64,000 nt of DNA, taken from Oryza sativa Japonica Group (lineage: Eukaryota > Streptophyta > Magnoliopsida > Poales > Poaceae). Below the pieces are notes generated by a model. That model worked only from the letters and a program-made list of their open reading frames with translations. It was not told the DNA's origin and ran no database searches. Position 1 is the first letter of the stretch, and every line of letters begins with the position of its first letter. The position numbers and the translations under genes are program-made. The stretch lies in contig NC_089035.1 in the NCBI RefSeq assembly GCF_034140825.1, forward strand, positions 39,589,001-39,653,000, in the 5' to 3' direction. Below are positions 10,942 through 20,174 of the stretch, piece by piece.

Positions 10942-13392
10942 ATGGTAAGATCCTCTGCTCCATCCTCTCTACCTCGTTACGGCCCGTGCTCGAATCGGTC
11001 GCTGCGTGCTGTGCTGTGCTGTTTCGTTCTCGATTCGCCGCGTTGCGGTTTGGTTCGTGAAGGTTTTATGTGGTGGTAGCTCCGTGGGTGATTGGTAGAG
11101 CGGCTGCGAGGTTTTTTGCGTTTGTGGCGATGGATATGATGCTGGGTTCTTGGGATCCATTTCGATCCGGTAGGGATCTATGGCGTCATATAGATTTCTT
11201 GCTTAAACGACGATGTGTTGTGCCATCTCGGTCGGCGTGCTTCCCATTTGATGGTTGCTAGCATCTCTTCTCTTTGCGGTAACATTCTGCAGTAGTTCGT
11301 GACATCCATATTGATTGTTTTGTTCAGTAGATCCACTTAGGTGTATTGCCACATCCCTGTAGTGGAAGTATACTAGATGTCACAAACACTATCTAGTTGC
11401 TACAACCAGCACAAATTTCACATGCTTGTCTAGTTCTATCAGTTATACTCCTACGCATCAGAGATTTATGTGTTTTGGATATTGGATTTTAGATGGTTCA
11501 GTCGTGTAGTTGCTGCAGTACATTTGCTATCCTAACTGACTGCATGATGATAAAACTGCAGTGTTTTGATATGCGTTTAGGAAGTTCTCAAATTTAAGTC
11601 TAGTTCACATGTTTGCTTGCCTTCAGTTTTTATGCTGTTGTATTAATGTGATAATGTCTCTCCAGGGAGGGTTTGTCAAGACCCAGAAGACCCATGCCTA
11701 CTTCAAGCGATTCCAAGTCAAGTTCAAGAGACGGAGGCGTAAGTTCAATATAATCCTTTCATGTGGCTCATGCATTCTGTGCTTGTAATATAGCTAGGTT
11801 TTGATGTACTTAATCTCATTTGTTATTGTTTGCAGAGGGCAAGACTGACTACAGGGCCAGGATTAGGCTCACCAACCAAGATAAGAACAAGTACAACACA
11901 CCGAAGTACCGCTTCGTTGTGAGATTTGTATCCTTTTAGTTCTTTTTATCATGGTATTTATGCATTTCCTCGTAAATTCTGGTTGTTATACCATATCTTT
12001 ATTATTATCATACTGTATGCCTTAATAGTACATTAGACAAACAAAGATATCACAGCTCAAATTGTCTATGCTACCATTGCGGGTGATATCGTGATGGCTG
12101 CTGCCTACTCCCATGAGCTGCCTCGTTATGGTCTTGAAGTTGGTCTCACCAACTATGCGGCAGGTAGTTTCCTCAGCTGAATGAATATGCAGAATGCTGG
12201 TTTGTCTTGCTGTATGCATACAATTTAATTCCTCTGTTTTGATGCATTGTGTAGCTTACTGCACTGGCTTGCTTCTGGCTCGTCGTGTGCTCACGCTCCG
12301 TGGTTTGGACCAGGAGTACGAGGGCAATGTTGAGGTACAAATATAATCCTTATAATTTTTTTACTCTATATGCTCATGCTGGTCTTGATCTTGATATGTA
12401 TGATTCCTTTGGTCAGGCCACTGGGGAGGACTACTATGTTGAACCAGCTGATGAAAGGAGGCCTTTCCGTGCTCTCTTGGATGTTGGCCTCATTAGGACA
12501 ACCACTGGAAACCGTGTCTTTGGTGCCCTCAAGGTGTGTTGTGCTTTGATCTCAACTGTTGGCTGCTGTAATAATAGTTGATTTGTCACTTGAACATCAA
12601 ATTCATCAGCTCTTTTAGAAACACAACCGTCAATATAACCTTTGGATTGTTGATCTGTATTAGTAGCTCATGTGGATATACTTCTCTTCTTCTGCAGGGA
12701 GCTTTGGATGGTGGTCTTGACATTCCTCACAGTGACAAGAGGTTTGCTGGGTTCAAGAAGGACGAGAAGCAGCTTGATTCTGATATTCACCGCAAGTACA
12801 TCTACGGTGGGCACGTGGCTGACTACATGAGGGTGAGCTGGCACTATTAGATCAATTGTTCGTGCTGTGGGTTGTATTAGGAATTATGTAGCTGCCTTGA
12901 TGTTTATAACGTTGACTAAAGCATTATATAAAGTTTGGATTATTTGTTACTGTTTAGCTCAGTCTGCTTTATTTTGATTGTCATCAGGATAAATTTTCTT
13001 CTTATGTACTTGTTGCAGTCTATGGCTGAGGAGGAACCTGAGAAATTCCAAGCCCACTTTAGTGAGTACCTCAAGAAGGGAATTGACGCTGATGGCATGG
13101 AATCACTGTACAAGAAGGTCCATGCTGCCATCCGCGCCGATCCTACCATGGCCAAATCGACCAAGAAGGAACCGGCTACCCACAAGAGGTATATTAAGCT
13201 GGCTGATGATTTTCGTAAAGATTATTTGTGATGTCCATGTATGATGTAACTAACTTGCCATCTCTTTGCTGCAGATACAACCTCAAGAAGCTGACCTACG
13301 AGCAGAGGAAGGCCAGTCTCGTCGAAAGATTGAATGCTCTCAACTCCTCCGCTGGTGCTGATGATGATGACGAGGAAGAGGATGACGAGTGA
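10942..13392 (+). CDS. RPL5: 60S ribosomal protein L5 (uL18), copy 1
   Basis: Nine exons: 10942-10944 (only the ATG), 11666-11738, 11836-11927, 12037-12163, 12255-12334, 12417-12533, 12698-12832, 13019-13188, 13275-13392; 304 residues. RPL5 binds 5S rRNA and, with RPL11, forms the 5S RNP of the large subunit. Visible family blocks are [57 protein letters not shown] and the acidic tail [11 protein letters not shown]. The initiator codon standing alone in exon 1 is usual for plant ribosomal protein genes. It differs from copy 2 at five residues (H11, F14, T112, V124, S238 here). T112 interrupts a VLKLRGL motif that is intact in copy 2. Confidence 0.98.
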
Positions 13393-14665
13393 GAGAGTAG
13401 CCTTATCACAGTAGTTTCATCTTATGCTGCCAAACAAACTCCATATGGCATTTAAGTTTACCTGTAGTCTTGCAATTTGCAACAGGCATTTTTGTTTATG
13501 TTCTGCACTCTGCTCAAAGAACCTATTTCTTTCGGTTTTTGATTCTCAACCTTGAGCTATCAGTTATCTTATTTATGTGAGAAGCTGCCGTTTGGATATT
13601 GATATAATTGTGTTCTGCCTGCCTCTTCACTTGTCTTTGTTTTATGTTATTCCTTTTTAGCAATGGGCAGTCAAATCTGCTGGTCTTGCCTGCATTTATT
13701 CTGAACTGGAGCTGCCTTGGGCTCTTTACTCGCTAGATGAAGTTTGATCGCTTGCTTGTGTCATTCATTCAGTTTGAGATTGACATCTTGCTTGCTCATT
13801 CATTATGTTGATAACAATGTGAAGCATGTAGTTCCTAGTTTTGACAGATTTTGACATATGGTTTCTATATAGTGATTTTGGCAGGAAATACGAGTCCATC
13901 ACTATTTTCTAACTAAAGTTTACCGTCCAGCATGAGTTAGAACTCTTTGAATAAAATATTTTCACACATTCTTGTTGATTGTCCAGCATGAGGATTGAAA
14001 AAGACTATAAAATCTAAAAAAAAATTCACACATTCCTGTCTTAGATTCTCCTGTTTGTCTTTACAACTGGTTTTGTAATGCTAACAATGCACACACCGCC
14101 TCCAAATCAATCTCAAATTTCACATATTACTGCCTCGAATGCTCCAATTTTCACCAATTCGTCTTTTAAATTGGTTTGTTACAACTAAGTAAGCCAAAGC
14201 GAGCGAATCTCACTTGGTACTTGGTAGCTCTTCATGAACTAATCTAAACGACAGCCACTTCGCAGCAACATTTCCGAAGCAGATTTTAGATTTTTAGTCA
14301 AAGTTAATGGGTTAATGGATTGACATCCAAACTAAGATAATAAAAATAAGCGGTACCGCAACTAGAAGGGAGTCACGGGAGCAGCGGCTTGCAGGAATCA
14401 GTTTATGAACAATGCAGGCATATCAAAATTTCATGTAGATCTATATGATCGGATTATGCCAACTTGCCAAGCATGAGTTCATGAGAATGCTAACACTACC
14501 TGCAACACCTTAAAAGTACTAATCCTCTAATATAACAACGAAGCATACTGAAATCTCGTCAGCATACTCATGCAAAATGTGAAGCAATGTCGCATCTCGT
14601 GATCATTTCTGCTGTATTGCAACGTACATATGGTGCCGTCATGTGTACTACCCACAATTCACATA
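13393..14665. other. RPL5 copy 1 3' UTR and flank
   Basis: 3' UTR followed by AT-rich non-coding DNA that is repeated at 18723-19990 with small indels. I see no gene. Confidence 0.7.
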
Positions 14666-14880
14666 CTCCCTCCGTCTCAAAATATACCTATTTCTAATAC
14701 AGTGTCTTATCCCAAAATAAACCTATTTCTTCACCTACCTCCTCCTCTCAACCAATCACAACATTCTTCTTCACCTATTTTCTCTTTTCAACCAATCACA
14801 CACTTCCTCCAATCATTCTCACCTAATTTCTTAATACCCGTGCCAACCTTAAAAATAGCTTCATTTTGGGACGGAGGAAG
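14666..14880. mobile_element. Stowaway-type MITE at a TA target
   Basis: Starts CTCCCTCCGTCTCAAAATA, ends TTTTGGGACGGAGGAAG, and is flanked by TA on both sides. It contains repeated CAACCAATCACA-type subunits. Relatives lie at about 23108-23357 and 46462-46676. The matching position in duplication block 2 (about 19998-20008) has no insert. Confidence 0.85.
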
Positions 14881-14930
14881 TACATGGTAAGAGAGCAGAA
14901 TAACTTCCAGCGTGGATCTAACTACTAAGT

Positions 14931-15050
14931 ACTCTCTCCGTTTTAGGTTATATGACGTTTTGACTTTGGTCAAAATCAAACTATTTCAAATTTGACTAAG
15001 TTTATAAACAAATATATTAATATTTATAATACTAAATTAGTTTTATCAAA
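14931..15050. mobile_element. Truncated Stowaway/mariner MITE (left half)
   Basis: Begins CTCTCTCCGTTTTAGGTTAT after AAGTA, continues with the TTTTGACTTTGGTCAAA module of a common rice mariner-type MITE, and stops abruptly near 15050 without the right terminus. In block 2 the same place holds about 80 bases of unrelated sequence. Confidence 0.75.
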
Positions 15051-15101
15051 TCAACATCTGACACAGAAGGGGTAGAGACTAGAGAGCACACTGATTGTCT
15101 C

Positions 15102-15135
15102 TCGCGCGTTCTTCTTGGTCACATTAACAAAAGAC
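15102..15135 (-). pseudogene. Orphan duplicate of the neighbour gene's last exon
   Basis: Copy of the terminal coding exon at 20175-20208, carried along in the RPL5 duplication. The acceptor (CTTCAG) and TKKNA codons remain, but the stop codon TGA reads CGA and the upstream exons are missing. The surrounding 15040-15343 is the copied 3' UTR and last intron of that gene. Confidence 0.85.
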
Positions 15136-15343
15136 CTGAAGATACAAACATCGAGTGAGTGAGTGACCAGACATAAGGACGGATGATTACACAGTTCTGA
15201 AAGAACACATTTTGACTAGAACAGTAATGTCAGGCTGGATAAGAATATAGCGTCAAGGGGCTAAACAGAGCTACTTGGAGGAGCACGGAGCAGCAGCAAA
15301 TTGAATACCCATAAGAATATATAAGATGATGTGATTATGTTAC

Positions 15344-16020
15344 TGAACGGAATGAACACTAATTTACTTAATACATAGAACCACGGTCCGACCGATGAAC
15401 CGGGGTCTAACCAGTGAACCGACAAGCTCATCGGGTCAGTCCTCGGTCCGACTTTTTCTACTATGGTGGGGCGTGGTCGGCGGCACATGTCCCCGACGTC
15501 CCTGGCATCCCGACGGAGATGGACGCCGGCAGACACAGAGTTGGCACGGGAGGATGCGGCACAGGGGTTGTTGACCGTGCGTCGCTGGTTCAACGTTGAT
15601 GGAGTTGGAACGCCGCCACCGCGACCTCCCCGAGCTTCGGCATCCCCCATCTTAAGCGAGATCGGTAGTGTCGCCGCCTCACCTCCCCAAGCGCGCGCGT
15701 CGCTGGTCCAACGCGGACGGAGCCGGAACACCGCCGCCGTGACTTCCGCCAGTCCTCCATTCAGCGCTTGTCTCGCTGGCGCCACGGGAGATGTAAAAGA
15801 TAATAGGGGAAGAGGAGAGTTGCTGACGAGTGGGACCCATAAGCTGACTCAGCTAGTCAGCAGAATCAAAGCTGCCACGTAGGACAAAACCGTCTCCGAA
15901 ACCGCGAGGGAGGTGATTTACTCTGGTTTTCAGAGAAGGAGGCGTTATACCCAGTTTTCCGGTTGAGGGATATTATTCACGCAAGCGTAACAGAAAAGGG
16001 ACGCAAAACGGACTTATTCC
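15344..16020. mobile_element. One-ended MULE-like sequence at the duplication junction
   Basis: Fills the space between the two duplicated blocks exactly. The right end (complement GGAATAAGTCCGTTTTGCGT) and the adjoining 'TGAGGGAT..GTGATTTACTC..CCACGTAGGAC' blocks are typical of rice MULE ends and resemble those at 9458 and 27073. No matching left terminus is seen. The left part (15366-15445) has the repeated 'GGTCCGACCGATGAACCGG' type sequence. Confidence 0.55.
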
Positions 16021-16206
16021 AACGAGGAATTATCTCCTTTCCCAGGCCCACAGACTGAGGCCCATCAAGCCGCGGAGAGCAACCCCTCAAGACGATCTGA
16101 GCCGTCCGATCCATCTCCCGCACCGCATCCGTCCGCCCGATGCGCTCGCGCGACTCGGGTTTCTTCTTCGAGTGGATGGATAAAAGGGCTCGAGGGCAGC
16201 CGCCGC

Positions 16207-16218
16207 TATAAACCCTAA
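16207..16218 (+). promoter_or_regulatory. TATA box fused to telo-box, RPL5 copy 2
   Basis: TATAAACCCTAA as in copy 1, with the same GAGGCCCATC site II element at about 16056. The core promoter is duplicated with only a few differences. Confidence 0.65.
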
Positions 16219-16303
16219 CTATTCCTTCTCCCACCTCTCCCCTCTCCTCGCTCCTCCACGCGCCGCCGCCGCCGCAGCGGAGCAGCCACAGCAGGCGAGC
16301 GAC

Positions 16304-18722
16304 ATGGTAAGATCCTCACACTCCATCCTCTCAACCTCCTTGCAGCCCTGCTAGAATCGGTCGCTGCGTGCTGTGCTGTTTCGTTCTTGATTCGCTGCGT
16401 CGCGGTTTGGTTCATGGGTGTCCTTGATTAGCTCGGTGGGTGATTGGTAGTGCGGCTGCGAGGTTATTTGCGTTTGTGGCGATGGATATGATGCTCGGTT
16501 CTCGGGATCCATTTCGATCCGGTAGGGATCTATGGTGTCATGTAGATTTCTTGCTTAAACGATAATGTATTTTGGCATTTCGGTCGTCGTGCTTCCCATT
16601 TGATGTTGCTAGCATCTCTTCTTTTCGCGGTTGCATTTTGCAGTAGTTCGTGCCATCCATCTTGATTGTTTTGTTCAGTAGAGCCACTTAGGTGGGTTGC
16701 CACATCCCAGTAGTGGTAGTATAGTAGTTGTCACAAACACTATCTATTGCTACAACCAGCACAAATTTCATATGCTTGTCTAGCTCTATCAGTTTTTCTG
16801 GATATTGGATTTTAGATGGTTCCGTTGTCTAGTTGCACCAATACATTTGCTATCCTAACTGACTGCTTGATAATAAAATTGCAGTGTTTCGATATGCGTT
16901 TAGGAAGTTCTCAAATTTAAGTCTATTTCACATGTTTGCTTGCCTTCAGTTTTTATGCTGTTTGTATTAATATGATAATGTCTCTCCAGGGAGGGTTTGT
17001 CAAGACCCAGAAGACCAATGCCTACCACAAGCGTTTCCAAGTCAAGTTCAAGAGACGGAGGCGTAAGTCAAGTTCAAGAGACCGAGGCGTTTCCAAGTCA
17101 AGTCAAGGTTTTGACGTACTTAATCTCATTTGTCATTGTTTGCAGAGGGCAAGACTGACTACAGGGCCAGGATTAGGCTCACCAACCAAGATAAGAACAA
17201 GTACAACACACCGAAGTACCGCTTCGTTGTGAGATTTGTATCCTTTTTGTTCTTTGTATCATGATATTTATGCATTTCCTCGTAAATTCTGGTTATTATA
17301 CTATATATTTGTTATTATCATACTGTATGCCTTAATAGTACATTAGACAAACAAAGATATCACAGCTCAAATTGTCTATGCTACCATTGCTGGTGATATC
17401 GTGATGGCTGCTGCCTACTCCCATGAGCTGCCTCGCTATGGTCTTGAAGTTGGTCTCACCAACTATGCGGCAGGTAGTTTCCTCAGTTGAATGAATACGC
17501 AGAATGCTGGTTTGTGTTGCTGTATGAATGCAATTTAATTCCTCTGTTTTGATGCATTGTGTAGCTTATTGCACTGGCTTGCTTTTGGCTCGCCGTGTGC
17601 TCAAGCTCCGTGGTTTGGACCAGGAGTACGAGGGCAATATTGAGGTACAAATACAATCCTTATAAATTTTTTACTCTATATGCTCATGCTCATGCTGATT
17701 TTGATCTTGATATGTATGATTCCTTTGGTTAGGCCACTGGGGAGGACTACTATGTTGAACCAGCTGATGAAAGGCGGCCTTTCCGTGCTCTCTTGGATGT
17801 TGGCCTCATTAGGACAACCACTGGAAACCGTGTCTTTGGTGCCCTCAAGGTGTGTTGTGCTTTGATCGCAACTGTTGGCTGCTGTAATAATAGTTGATTT
17901 ATCACTTGAACATCAAATTCCTCAGCTCTTTTAGAAACACAACCGTTACGATAACCTTTGGATTGTTGATCTGTATTAGTAGCTCATGTGGATATACTTC
18001 TCTTTTCTTCTGCAGGGAGCTTTGGATGGTGGTCTTGACATTCCTCACAGTGACAAGAGGTTTGCTGGGTTCAAGAAGGACGAGAAGCAGCTTGATTCTG
18101 ATATTCACCGCAAGTACATCTACGGTGGGCACGTGGCTGACTACATGAGGGTGAGCTGGCACTATTAGATCAATTGTTCGTGCTATTTTGACATTGCTGT
18201 GTGTTGTATTAGGAGTTATGTAGCTGCCTTGATGCTTGTAATATTGACTAAAACATTATAAGCAGGCTGGAAAATTTGTTACTGTTTAGCTCAGTCTGCT
18301 TGATTTTTATTCTCATCAGTTTAAAATTTCTACTTATGTACTTCTTGCAGTCTATGGCGGAGGAGGAACCTGAGAAATTCCAAGCCCACTTCAGTGAGTA
18401 CCTCAAGAAGGGAATTGATGCTGATGGCATGGAAGCACTGTACAAGAAGGTCCATGCTGCCATCCGTGCTGATCCTACCATGGCCAAATCAACCAAGAAG
18501 GAACCGGCGACCCACAAGAGGTACATGAATCTGGCTGATGATTTCTGGAAAGATTATTTGTGATGTCCATGTATGATTGTAACTAACTTGCATCTTTGTC
18601 TCAGATACAACCTCAAGAAGCTAACCTACGAACAGAGGAAGGCCAGTCTTGTCGAAAGATTGAATGCTCTCAACTCCTCTGCTGGTGCTGATGATGATGA
18701 CGAGGAAGAGGATGATGAGTGA
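16304..18722 (+). CDS. RPL5: 60S ribosomal protein L5 (uL18), copy 2
   Basis: Nine exons: 16304-16306, 16990-17062, 17146-17237, 17347-17473, 17565-17644, 17733-17849, 18016-18150, 18351-18520, 18605-18722; 304 residues, intact. Exon lengths are identical to copy 1. Protein differences from copy 1 are H11N, F14H, T112K, V124I and S238A. F14H changes a position in KxxAYFKRF that is aromatic in the Arabidopsis protein (recalled). Intron 2 is only 83 bases and its 5' part is a tandem copy of the end of exon 2. The shared promoter suggests that both copies are expressed. Confidence 0.98.
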
Positions 18723-20174
18723 AAGAGTTTAGCCTTATCACAGTAGTTCCATCTTTATGCTGCCAAACAAACTCCATATGGCATTTAAGTTCACCTGTAT
18801 AGTCTTGCAAGTTGCAACAGGCATTTTTGTTTATGTTCTGAACTCCGCTCAAAGAACCTATTTCTTTCGGTTTTTGGTTCTCAACCTGGAGCTATCGGTT
18901 ATCTTATTTATGTGAGAAGCTGCCGTTTGGATATTGATCAAAATGTGTTCTGCCTGGCTCTTCACTTGTCAGTGTTTTATGTTACTTTTTCCTTTTTAGC
19001 AACGGGCAGTCAATCTTCAGGTCTTCTTGCCTGCATTGTCCTAAACTGGAGTTCCCTTGGGCGCTTTACACACTAGATGAGGTTTGATCGCTTGTTGAGG
19101 CATTCATTTGGTTTGAGATTGATTGCTTGCTTGCTCATCCATTATGTTGATGATATTGCGAAGCATATAGATGCTTGTTTTGATAGATTTTGACATATAG
19201 TTCTATATGAAGAGATTTTGGCAGTATACGAACCAACAACTCTTAATTAACTAATGTTCATCGTCCAGCATGAGTCAAAACTATTCAATCAAAAGTATTC
19301 ACACATTTTTGTTGACCGTCCAGCGTGAGAAAAACTCTTCAATCAAATTTTTTTAATCTCACATTCCTGTCTCAGATTTTCCAGTTTTAAGAGTCTTTAC
19401 AGTCCAGCATGAGAAAAACTCTTCAATCAATTTTTTTTTCACACACTCCTGTCTTAGATGCTCCAGTTTTAAGAGTCTTTACAACTGGTTTGTAATAGCT
19501 AACAATGCACACCGCCTCCAAATCTATCTCAAATTTCACATATTACTGCCTCGGATGCTCCAAATCTATCTCAAATTGGTTTACTAAGTAAGCCAAAGCG
19601 AGAGAATCTCACTTGGTGGTAGCTCTTCATGGACTAATTTAAACGACAGCCATTTCGCAGCAACATTTCAGACGCAGATTTTAGTCAAAGTTAATGGGTT
19701 AATACATAAACATGCAAACTAAGATAATATATAATCTAAAATATATGCGGGTATTGCAACTAGAAGCGAGTTACGGCCTTATGGGAGCAGCGGCTTGCAG
19801 GAATCAGTTTAGGAACAATGCAGGCATATCAAAATTTCATGTAGATCCAAGCATGAGTTCATGAGAACGCCAACACTACCGGCAACACCTTGAAAGTACT
19901 AATCCTCTAATATACTCATGCAAATGTGAAGCAAACTGTCGCAAACTCGTGATCATTTCTGCCGTATTGCTACATATGCAGCGGTAAGACATCCACAATT
20001 CACAGATATGGGTAAGAGAGCAGAACAACTTCCATTGCCAATCTAACTACTAAGTAGAAACCAACGAATAGAAGCGACATCAGAGGACAGTATCGCCTCG
20101 AGGTAGCAAAAACTCCCAACATCTTGAACATCTGACGAAGGGGTAGAGACTAGAGAGCACACTGATTGTCTCTC
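18723..20174. other. RPL5 copy 2 3' UTR and convergent 3' UTR of the minus-strand gene
   Basis: Non-coding, homologous to the flank of copy 1. A short local repetition of 'GTCCAGC(A/G)TGAGAAAAACTCTTCAATCAA' occurs at about 19319-19345 and 19393-19430. Confidence 0.6.

Larger units (their letters stand above)
10662..15343. repeat. Segmental tandem duplication, block 1
   Basis: This block is homologous to 16021-20424 from AACGAGGAA upstream of the RPL5 promoter, through the whole gene and its 3' flank, to GTGATTATGTTAC at 15343. Introns and flanks match closely with small indels. Block 1 carries two MITE insertions that block 2 lacks. Confidence 0.95.

Noticed and set aside
11480-11665. Possible intronic snoRNA in RPL5 intron 1
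   Set aside because: TGATGA- and CTGA-like words occur but not in the order and spacing of box C/D RNAs, and no terminal stem was found.
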